From NCBI GenBank assembly GCA_009843725.1, contig VYCX01000062.1:1-11600 (forward strand): a DNA stretch of 11,600 nucleotides, given 5' to 3'. The stretch comes from Boseongicola sp. SB0675_bin_26. Lineage in GTDB: Bacteria > Pseudomonadota > Alphaproteobacteria > Rhodobacterales > Rhodobacteraceae. The notes under the pieces were generated by a model. The model worked only from the letters and a program-made list of their open reading frames with translations, had not been told where the DNA came from and did not search any database. Made by a program: the position numbers and the translations under genes. Numbering within the stretch: position 1 is the first letter of the stretch; each line of letters opens with the position of its first letter. Of this stretch, positions 5,894 to 11,600 are shown piece by piece.

Positions 5894-6397
5894 ATGACCG
5901 AACGCCTGCCGCACGAGAAGGGTTTCCACGTCAGTTGGGACCAGATGCATCGCGACGCACGTGCGCTTGCCTGGCGGCTGGATGGGCGTGGGCCGCTTGA
6001 TGGCAGGTGGCAGGCCGTCGTGGCGATCACGCGTGGCGGCATGGCGCCAGCGATGATCGTGGCTCGCGAGCTCGACATTCGAATTGTGGATACAATCAGC
6101 GTGAAGAGCTACGACCACCAGTCGCAATCCGATGCGCAGATCCTGAAGTCGCCGGACGCGGAAATGATGGGGGACGGTGCGGGCATACTCGTCGTCGACG
6201 ATCTGGTCGATACCGGCCAGACGCTTGAACTCGTCCGGCGACACTACCCGAAGGCTCACTTCGCCACGGTCTACGCCAAGCCCATGGGCGAACAGCAGGT
6301 GGACACGTTCATTACCGGCGTCAGCCAGGACACCTGGATATTCTTTCCGTGGGACATGGCGCTTCAGTATGTCGAGCCATACCGGGGCGCGGACTAG
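5894..6397 (+). CDS. gpt: Xanthine phosphoribosyltransferase (Gpt type)
   Basis: This cytoplasmic purine-salvage enzyme transfers phosphoribose from PRPP to xanthine and guanine, giving XMP and GMP. The 167-residue length matches E. coli Gpt (about 152) with a small extension. The PRPP-binding motif is [14 protein letters not shown] (98-111). [10 protein letters not shown] (45-54) matches the conserved block that opens the type I phosphoribosyltransferase fold, and the C-terminal [12 protein letters not shown] is typical of Gpt. The ATG at 5894 has AGGA six bases upstream. It lies 145 bp after fabI on the same strand and faces the racemase gene across 162 bp, in which I saw no strong terminator. 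Confidence 0.94.
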   Translation: MTERLPHEKGFHVSWDQMHRDARALAWRLDGRGPLDGRWQAVVAITRGGMAPAMIVARELDIRIVDTISVKSYDHQSQSDAQILKSPDAEMMGDGAGILVVDDLVDTGQTLELVRRHYPKAHFATVYAKPMGEQQVDTFITGVSQDTWIFFPWDMALQYVEPYRGAD

Positions 6398-6559
6398 AGG
6401 CCTTTGTCCAGCACTCGTGAAACAAGGCAGCGTCATCGGCGTGTGGCGGCGCGAGGTGCCTTGGGCAAGCGTTCTGCAGCACATCCCTTGCGCATGTTGA
6501 CCTGGCACGCCTGCGACGTGCGAAACGACCATGATCGCGTGAAACGCGGTGCGTGGGTC

Positions 6560-7279
6560 TCAGGTTCTGCGCGGCCAGTCCGGCGGGGACAACGCGGACT
6601 GAAACCAGTTCACGAAGCTCACTTGCGAGAAGACCGGAAGTCCCGTGGCGTTTCGGACCGCAGCCGCGTAAGGCGTCATGTTGGTGCATTCGAGCACGAT
6701 TGCACCTGTGTCGGGATGTTCCGCAACCAGGTCTTCAGCGGCGGCCACGTTGTCAGCCTCGGCCGCCGCTGGATCAAGCTCCGGTGAATTGCCCAGGATG
6801 GCTTCCGTGAAATGCGCCCGGCCCTCGGTCGTGCCGATGGGCGTGCCCTCGGGCACTCTTGCGGCCGCCAGATGCGCTTCGGTCAGGGATGAGCGCGAGA
6901 CGGTGAGGATGCCCGCTCGACGGCTTGACGGCAGCAGTGCGTTGATGGTGCGAAGCTGCATCAAAGACGAGGTCAGCACGGGAATGTCGACGGCCGCGGA
7001 CAGCTCGTCTTGGAAAATCGAGAGAAACCCGCAATTCGTGGTAATCCCGTCCACACCGTCCGCCTGAAGTTCCTGCGCCGCCGACCTGAATGCGTCCAGC
7101 AACCCTTTCGCCCCCTGCCGGACCACACGGTCCGGCGACGCGTCGCGCACGACCTTGTAGAGCACCGGAAAGGCCCATGTGCCCGCGTTGCCCATGTCGC
7201 CCAGGATGCGCGGGAAGCGGGCTTCGAGCATGAGGATGCCGACGGCAGCCCCGTAAACCGATTTGCCGCCCTTTATCAT
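6560..7279 (-). CDS. Asp/Glu/hydantoin racemase family protein
   Basis: This 239-residue cytoplasmic protein belongs to the cofactor-independent two-cysteine racemase superfamily (aspartate, glutamate and hydantoin racemases, maleate isomerase-like enzymes). The two expected catalytic cysteines are visible: Cys83 in ITTNCGFL and Cys198 in IVLECTNM, each at the end of a hydrophobic strand in a duplicated half. Members move a proton at the carbon next to a carboxylate; which substrate this one uses is not evident. The frame opens at 7330, but the ATG at 7279 has GGGAGGG about nine bases upstream and gives a natural start (MIKGGKSVYG). It is transcribed away from the FAD oxidoreductase/TRAP operon, separated by 419 bp. 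That proximity suggests work on the transported compound, perhaps L/D interconversion before oxidation. Confidence is high for the family, low for substrate. Confidence 0.88.
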   Translation of the reverse strand: MIKGGKSVYGAAVGILMLEARFPRILGDMGNAGTWAFPVLYKVVRDASPDRVVRQGAKGLLDAFRSAAQELQADGVDGITTNCGFLSIFQDELSAAVDIPVLTSSLMQLRTINALLPSSRRAGILTVSRSSLTEAHLAAARVPEGTPIGTTEGRAHFTEAILGNSPELDPAAAEADNVAAAEDLVAEHPDTGAIVLECTNMTPYAAAVRNATGLPVFSQVSFVNWFQSALSPPDWPRRT

Positions 7280-7698
7280 GACCGCTGCCCTCCCTGAAAA
7301 CCGCGATTCGCTGCTGCCAAACGCCTGCACGTCTATTCACCAACCATCTTCGGCAATGAAGCACGGAGTGGAAATGGGCTCAACGCCGTGGCGAGCAATG
7401 CGATGCGCTGCCATCTGGAGGACATGGGTCGGGCAACGTGAATTCGACGACGCAGCCCGCATCAAGGACCGTGCCGTCACGCCCGCAGGAAGCCAGACCG
7501 TCATTCGCCCTCCGGGCCTCCAAAACGGCCCGGCGTCTCAGGCACTCCGGCGGCAAGCCTCCGCCAAAGGGCGCAACGAAGTCTTGGCGTTCACTTGCAA
7601 GTTCGCCCTGAATCAGGTGCAGATGCGCCGGAGAGAATTTGCAAGCCAGGCTGCATTGTTGCAGGCTCGGCGCCGAAGGCGGCGGAGGTGCTGCAGCA
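7280..7698. other. Intergenic region between racemase and FAD oxidoreductase
   Basis: These 419 bp hold no convincing gene: frames crossing them on both strands lack recognisable content and run out of frame into the oxidoreductase. Its features are an inverted repeat CCGGGCC (7512-7518)/GGCCCGG (7527-7533) without a T tract, and an 8-bp palindrome CTTGCAAG at 7594-7601. TTGCAAG recurs at 7639-7645, and a sigma-54-like promoter lies at 7649-7663. It should carry control of both divergent units. No regulator gene lies in the window, so any regulator is encoded elsewhere. Confidence 0.5.
7649..7663 (+). promoter_or_regulatory. Candidate sigma-54 (-24/-12) promoter of the oxidoreductase/TRAP operon
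   Basis: GGC at 7649-7651 and TTGCA at 7659-7663 match the -24 (GG) and -12 (GC) elements, with exactly 10 bases between GG and GC as sigma-54 needs. The middle of the -24 element departs from the TGGCACG consensus. Transcription would start near 7674, about 25 bases before the proposed GTG start and just ahead of its ribosome site. Confidence 0.35.
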
Positions 7699-8967
7699 GT
7701 GGAAGACTCCCGAAAGACTGTCGCGATCATCGGCGCCGGGATTGTCGGCGTGTCGACTGCCATCTGGTGCCTCCGCGACGGGCATGACGTCATCCTGATC
7801 GACAGGAAGGGGCCTGCCGAAGGCGCCAGTCACGGCAACGGCGGAGTCCTTGCATCCAATGGCATCATCCCGGTCTCCGTGCCAGGACTGCTCAGAAGCG
7901 TGCCCGGCCTGCTCGTCGGTCGCGACCAGCCCCTCTTTCTCAAGTGGCAGTATCTGCCGCGCCTCGTGCCCTGGCTGGCGCGCTTTCTGGGCCACGCGAA
8001 TGCAAGTGACGTCCGCCGGCGGGCTGCCGCGATGGCGCGAATTGTAGGCGACAGCTTGGCCGAGCATCAGGATCTGGCAAGAAACACCGGTGCCGAGAAG
8101 TGGATTTGCCCCGCGGACTATGTCTTCCTCTATCGTGACCGTGCACATTTCGAGGGCGATTCATTCGCTTGGCAGATCCGGGCGGAACACGGATACACGT
8201 GGGAGGAGCTCGAAGGCGCTGAATTGCGCGACTACGATTCGGCCTTTGGCCCGTCGATCGGCTTCGGGGTCAAATGCCCGAACCACGGGCGGGTCAGCGA
8301 TCCCGGTCGCTACGTGAAGGATCTGGCAAGACATGCGGAAGCGCAGGGCGCACGCCTCCTGATCGGAGAGGCCACTGACGTGATTCAGGAGAACGGCAAG
8401 GTCAGCGGCCTGCGCGTCGACGGCGAGACGGTGTGGTGCGACACGGTCGTGCTTGCGGCAGGCGCATGGTCCGGGTCGCTGTCCCGAAAGCTCGGGGTCA
8501 AGGTGCCTATCGAGAGTGAACGGGGCTATCACCTGGAACTCTGGGAACCCACGATCATGCCACGGTCACCCGTCATGATTGCCGCCGCCAAGTTCGTGGC
8601 GACTCCCATGGAAGGCCGCCTGCGGCTTGCCGGCGTTGTCGAGTTCGGCGGCCTGGATGCGCCGCCGTCACGAGCGCCTTTCAGGCTGCTCGAAAGACAG
8701 ATTCGCAAAGCCATGCCGGGCATCGCCTGGAAGGACACCGTCGAATGGATGGGACACCGCCCTTCGGTCGCCGACAGCACGCCGCTGATTGGCCCTGTTC
8801 CGGGCGTCGCGGGAGCCTTGATGGCCTTCGGCCACGATCATGTCGGGCTTACGGGCGGGCCCCGGACGGGTCGTCTGGTTTCACAACTTGTGGCAGGACG
8901 GCAACCAAATCTTGACCTGACCCCCTATTCCCCTGCACGATACGCAGATGTACGTCATCCGACGTGA
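7699..8967 (+). CDS. FAD-dependent oxidoreductase, D-amino-acid dehydrogenase (DadA) like
   Basis: This 422-residue protein is a DAO/GR2-type flavoprotein. The dinucleotide-binding motif is GAGIVG (12-17), with Asp35 ending the second strand (VILID). SHGNGG (44-49) matches the flavin-contacting loop of the DadA group. WMGHRPSVADSTPLIG (350-365) is the family's W-x-G-x-RP signature, and GHDHVGLTGGPRTGRLV (378-394) is the C-terminal FAD loop. DadA enzymes oxidise D-amino acids to keto acids and ammonia, passing electrons to the respiratory chain at the inner membrane; relatives act on sarcosine- or proline-type substrates. The frame is open from ATG 7639, but GTG 7699 (VEDSRKTVAIIGAG) puts the FAD motif at the usual distance and has GGAGG ten bases upstream. 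Only 18 bp separate it from the TRAP binding-protein gene, so the two are co-transcribed and the oxidised substrate is probably what the transporter brings in. Confidence 0.9.
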   Translation: MEDSRKTVAIIGAGIVGVSTAIWCLRDGHDVILIDRKGPAEGASHGNGGVLASNGIIPVSVPGLLRSVPGLLVGRDQPLFLKWQYLPRLVPWLARFLGHANASDVRRRAAAMARIVGDSLAEHQDLARNTGAEKWICPADYVFLYRDRAHFEGDSFAWQIRAEHGYTWEELEGAELRDYDSAFGPSIGFGVKCPNHGRVSDPGRYVKDLARHAEAQGARLLIGEATDVIQENGKVSGLRVDGETVWCDTVVLAAGAWSGSLSRKLGVKVPIESERGYHLELWEPTIMPRSPVMIAAAKFVATPMEGRLRLAGVVEFGGLDAPPSRAPFRLLERQIRKAMPGIAWKDTVEWMGHRPSVADSTPLIGPVPGVAGALMAFGHDHVGLTGGPRTGRLVSQLVAGRQPNLDLTPYSPARYADVRHPT

Positions 8968-8985
8968 TTCACCCAGGAGAACCAG

Positions 8986-9966
8986 ATGTCCGAATCAATG
9001 ACACTACTGGCTGCGGGAACGGTCGCGCTGACCATGACCGCGACGCCAATCATGGCCGAGAAATGGGACATGCCCATGGCCTATTCCGGCTCCAATTTCC
9101 ACTCGGTGACCGGTGCCGAGTTCGCAAAGTGCGTGACGACCGGCACGGGTGGCGAGATCGAGATCGTGACCCACCCGAGCGGAAGCCTCTTCCCCGGAGC
9201 CCAGATCAAGCGTGCGATCCAGACTGGCCAGGTGCCGATCGGAGAGCGCCTGCTCTCTGGCCATCAGAACGAGAACGCTCTGTTCGGCGTCGACTCCGTG
9301 CCGTTCCTCGCAACCAGCTTCGACGATGCCGACAAGCTTTGGGAAGCCGCGAAACCGACCATCTCGGAGACCTTGGCCGACCAGGGCCTGCACCTTCTCT
9401 ATTCCGTGGCATGGCCACCCCAAGGTCTCTATTTCCGCGATGCCGTGAGTTCGGTCGCGGACATGAAGGGCATCAAGTTCCGTTCGTACAACAATGCAAC
9501 CTCGCGTCTTGCGGAACTGACAGGCATGCTGCCGGTCACGATCGAGGCGGCCGAGATCAGCCAGGCCTTTGCCACCGGCGTGGCTGACGCGATGGTTTCG
9601 TCGGGCTCCACTGGCTATGACCGGAAAGTCTGGGAATCTCTGAACTACTTCTACGAAGTGGATGCATGGTTGCCGCGCAACTATGTCATGGTGAACTCCG
9701 GTGTCTGGGACGGCGTTTCGGACCAGAACAAGAATGTCATCAATGCCTGTGCGGGGCTTGCCGAGTATGCCGGCAACTGGAGAGCCAAGGAGTACACCGG
9801 CTTCACGCTTCAAGGCCTTCGGGACGGCGGCATGACGGTCGCGCCCGCATCTGACCAGATGAAAGCGGAACTGCAGGAAATCGGCAAAGTCATGACCGCC
9901 GAATGGCTCGAAGCCGCCGGTGCTGACGGTCAGGCAATCGTCGACAGGTTCATGTCGCTGAAGTGA
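8986..9966 (+). CDS. TRAP transporter solute-binding protein (DctP family)
   Basis: This 326-residue periplasmic protein captures an organic acid or related anion and delivers it to the TRAP membrane subunits. Residues 1-24 act as a signal peptide (cleavage near IMA-EKW). The DctP fold shows in HPSGSLFPGAQIKRAIQTG (63-81), the PFL segment, and MKGIKFRSYNN (160-170). Arg166 is at the place of the conserved Arg that binds the substrate carboxylate in this family. It is followed by the segment with IEAAEISQAFATGVADAM. The ATG at 8986 has AGGAG upstream, and an in-frame stop at 8965 allows no earlier start. The signal peptide is odd in having no Lys or Arg in its n-region. It follows the DadA-like gene by 18 bp. 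A strong hairpin right after its stop suggests it is made in excess over the membrane subunits. The substrate is unknown; the neighbours point to an amino-acid-like acid. Confidence 0.94.
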   Translation: MSESMTLLAAGTVALTMTATPIMAEKWDMPMAYSGSNFHSVTGAEFAKCVTTGTGGEIEIVTHPSGSLFPGAQIKRAIQTGQVPIGERLLSGHQNENALFGVDSVPFLATSFDDADKLWEAAKPTISETLADQGLHLLYSVAWPPQGLYFRDAVSSVADMKGIKFRSYNNATSRLAELTGMLPVTIEAAEISQAFATGVADAMVSSGSTGYDRKVWESLNYFYEVDAWLPRNYVMVNSGVWDGVSDQNKNVINACAGLAEYAGNWRAKEYTGFTLQGLRDGGMTVAPASDQMKAELQEIGKVMTAEWLEAAGADGQAIVDRFMSLK

Positions 9967-9973
9967 CCAAGAC

Positions 9974-10000
9974 GAACGGGCGCGCTTTTCGCGCCCGTTC
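9974..10000 (+). terminator. Strong hairpin after the TRAP binding-protein gene
   Basis: GAACGGGCGCG (9974-9984) and CGCGCCCGTTC (9990-10000) form a perfect 11-bp stem with a CTTTT loop, eight bases after the stop codon. What follows is ACACCTATTTT, not a clean U run. It is likely a partial terminator or a 3'-end-protecting hairpin that lets the binding protein be made in excess. Confidence 0.75.
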
Positions 10001-10281
10001 ACACCTATTTTGAACGAGGTGAAAGTGTCGGCAGAGGTGGGCCCTTTGAATTGCCCGGTTGACCGGGATTGGTTGTCCGGCGCCGGGGTTGCTTGGGCGA
10101 TCTCCGCGGGAGCGGCTCGGCCGCCTGCAATTGCGGCAAGGACGCAACGGCCGCCGAGAATCGCTCCAGGGGGCCCGACGCGCCCGAAAGGAGGGCACCT
10201 TGGTCCGGACAGTGCAGGCGGCGCGGCAGGAATCAGGTGGCCCTCGCCGCGCCTGCCGGAAGTCCGCGAGGGCATGCCGCC
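10001..10281 (+). other. Long gap between TRAP binding-protein and membrane-subunit genes
   Basis: These 281 bp hold no recognised gene. One 91-codon frame (TTG 10010 to TGA 10285) ends in a four-base ATGA overlap with the next gene, but its Pro/Gly/Ala-rich product and lack of a wobble-G+C preference argue against it. A second stem-loop lies at 10214-10256: GCAGGC/GCCTGC plus GCGGC/GCCGC with a 3-base bulge, ending 25 bp before the next start codon. A leader controlling the membrane subunits is possible. Confidence 0.45.
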
Positions 10282-10806
10282 ATGACACTTGTCCGCCGTG
10301 CCCTTGATTCGATCTACGTTGCGGCAGGCGTTCTTGCCGCCTGCTGCCTCGTTGCCATCTTGTGCCTTATCGTGCTCCAGATGCTCGCGCGCTGGACGGG
10401 CGAAGTCTTTCCGGGCGCGCCTGAATATGCCGGCTACTTCATGGCCGCCGCGTCGTTTCTTGCGTTTGCAAATGCCCTCAGCCGGGGCAGCCATATCCGG
10501 GTCTCGATAGTGCTGAACGCGCTGTCCCCTCGCGGAAGGCGTCTCCTCGAAGTCTGGTGCTTTGCAATCGGCTCAGTAACGGCGTGGTATTTCGTCTATT
10601 TTGCCGTACGCTTCGTCTACTGGTCCTGGAAATTCAATGACATCAGCCAGGGCCAGGACCGAACCGAACTCTGGATTCCCCAGAGCTTTGTTCTTGCCGG
10701 AGCAATCATCTTCGCCGTGGCGCTCACGGACAATCTTTTCAACCTGATCTTCAAGGGCGAGCACCGCATTTCGCGGGACCGGATCGGGCAAGGATCGGGA
10801 GGGTAG
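10282..10806 (+). CDS. TRAP transporter small membrane subunit (DctQ family)
   Basis: This 174-residue inner-membrane protein pairs with the large DctM subunit in sodium-driven TRAP transport. Four hydrophobic segments, the usual number, are visible at about 11-35, 48-66, 89-112 and 131-156. The family-typical HIRVSIVLNAL (71-81) lies in the loop after segment 2, and WIPQSFVLAGA opens segment 4. The frame extends upstream to 10069, but that stretch is not membrane-like. The ATG at 10282 (MTLVRRALDSIY) with GAGGG upstream gives the normal short N-terminus. The gene ends three bases before the large-subunit start, so the two are surely co-translated. It is separated from the binding-protein gene by an unusually long 315-bp gap containing a strong hairpin. 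Confidence 0.92.
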   Translation: MTLVRRALDSIYVAAGVLAACCLVAILCLIVLQMLARWTGEVFPGAPEYAGYFMAAASFLAFANALSRGSHIRVSIVLNALSPRGRRLLEVWCFAIGSVTAWYFVYFAVRFVYWSWKFNDISQGQDRTELWIPQSFVLAGAIIFAVALTDNLFNLIFKGEHRISRDRIGQGSGG

Positions 10807-10809
10807 TTC

Positions 10810-11600
10810 ATGGAAGACGCCTCGATCATCGTCCTGTTCCTCTTCGTGCTCTTCCTGCTGCTGGGATCAGGAGTCTGGGTCGGCCTCTCGCTGATCGGCG
10901 TTGCGTGGGTCGGAATGGAACTCTTCACGACCAGGCCAGTTGGCGACACGATGCTGACGACGATCTGGTCCTCCTCCTCCTCATGGACGCTGACCGCGCT
11001 GCCCCTGTTCATCTGGATGGGAGAGATCCTCTACCGAACCCGCCTGTCGGAGGACATGTTCCGCGGCCTAAGCCCGTGGATGAAGTCGCTGCCGGGCGGC
11101 CTTGTCCACACCAACATCGTCGGCTGCACCGTCTTCGCGGCCGTCTCGGGATCTTCGGCGGCAACGCTGACCACGGTCGGCAAGATGTCCATTCCGGAAC
11201 TCAGGAAGCGGAACTATCCGGAGCCAGTGGTCATCGGCACTCTTGCAGGCGCCGCCACGCTCGGCCTCATGATCCCGCCATCGCTGACCCTCATCGTCTA
11301 CGGGGTCACGATCAACGAATCGATCTCCAAGCTCTTCTTTGCCGGAATCGTGCCGGGCCTCGTGCTGGCCGCGATGTTCATGGCGTACGTGGCGATCTAC
11401 AGCCGCGTGTCGCGGTCCTGGAAGCCGGATGCCGAGCCGCCGATGACGTTTTCCGAGCGCGTCGCGAATTCGCGCTTTCTGATTCCGGTGATCTGCCTGA
11501 TCCTCGTGGTCATCGGCTCGATGTACCTCGGCTATGCCACAGCCACCGAAGCCGCGGCATTCGGCGTGATCGGAGGCCTGCTCCTCGCTGCCAGCCAGGG
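10810..11600 (+). CDS. TRAP transporter large membrane subunit (DctM family), partial
   Basis: This frame stays open to the window end, giving the first 263 residues of a protein that is normally about 420-440 long. DctM carries substrate and sodium across the inner membrane. The start has GGGAGGG upstream and follows the small-subunit stop by three bases. Hydrophobic segments alternate with short loops throughout. The family signature is clear: AAVSGSSAATLTTVGKMSIP (110-129) and AGAATLGLMIPPSLTLIVYG (146-165), with PGLVLAAMF (182-190) after it. A run of five serines (54-58) precedes WTLTALPLFIWMGEIL (59-74). The C-terminal half, with further transport helices, lies outside the window. Together with the two genes upstream it completes a three-part TRAP system. 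Confidence 0.95.
   Translation, partial: MEDASIIVLFLFVLFLLLGSGVWVGLSLIGVAWVGMELFTTRPVGDTMLTTIWSSSSSWTLTALPLFIWMGEILYRTRLSEDMFRGLSPWMKSLPGGLVHTNIVGCTVFAAVSGSSAATLTTVGKMSIPELRKRNYPEPVVIGTLAGAATLGLMIPPSLTLIVYGVTINESISKLFFAGIVPGLVLAAMFMAYVAIYSRVSRSWKPDAEPPMTFSERVANSRFLIPVICLILVVIGSMYLGYATATEAAAFGVIGGLLLAASQ

Noticed and set aside
5050..6078. 342-codon minus-strand open frame, with another at 5654-6532
   Set aside because: Both are antisense to fabI and gpt, which are unambiguous. No recognisable motif in either.
7584..7603. Another sigma-54-like site around TGGCG and TTGCAAG
   Set aside because: GG and GC are separated by 9 bases instead of 10, which sigma-54 promoters rarely tolerate. The site at 7649-7663 has the right spacing.
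7263..7793. Open frames on both strands across the 7280-7698 intergenic region
   Set aside because: Low-complexity Arg- or Pro-rich products that overlap the oxidoreductase start in another frame. No helix-turn-helix or other regulator signature was seen.
9004..10494. 496-codon minus-strand open frame
   Set aside because: It lies antisense to the complete TRAP binding-protein gene and the hairpin gap, and its sequence has no domain character. Long antisense frames are expected in GC-rich DNA.
1..11600. CRISPR array, rRNA, insertion sequence or known anti-phage system
   Set aside because: No regularly spaced repeats, transposase motifs, rRNA stretches or recognised defence domains were seen on either strand.

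Overview
The window looks like chromosomal DNA of a GC-rich alphaproteobacterium, most likely of the Rhodobacterales. The reasons are high G+C in coding DNA, a two-domain cold-shock protein followed by a secreted DUF192 protein, divergent pdxH/fabI genes whose products read like rhodobacteral proteins, and a tripartite TRAP transporter. This placement is inference from protein character and gene order; no rRNA is present.

Layout. (1) Positions 1-2827 look like the edge of an integrated element. A tyrosine recombinase gene (2622->1687) lies directly downstream of the 3' end of a complete tRNA-Pro(TGG) gene (2904->2828). Behind it on the same strand are two unrecognised genes, a small membrane protein (1626->1294) and a secreted eight-cysteine protein (1220->210). 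The far end of the element is outside the window. (2) Positions 2828-6397 are core chromosome: tRNA-Pro, a DUF192 protein, a double cold-shock-domain protein and pdxH on the minus strand, then divergent fabI and gpt on the plus strand. (3) Positions 6560-11600 hold an uptake and catabolism locus. An Asp/Glu/hydantoin-racemase family gene faces left. Opposite it runs an operon of a DadA-like FAD oxidoreductase, a TRAP solute-binding protein, the small TRAP membrane subunit and the large one, which is cut by the window end.

How the genes fit together. The racemase, the D-amino-acid-dehydrogenase-like enzyme and the TRAP transporter make a plausible module: import an amino-acid-like acid, interconvert its stereoisomers and oxidise the D form. 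The substrate cannot be read from sequence. The 419-bp divergent region between racemase and oxidoreductase contains a good match to a sigma-54 (-24/-12) promoter just before the oxidoreductase. A strong hairpin and a long gap separate the solute-binding-protein gene from the membrane-subunit genes.

No CRISPR array, toxin-antitoxin pair or known defence system was seen. The least explained part is the cargo of the tRNA-Pro element.
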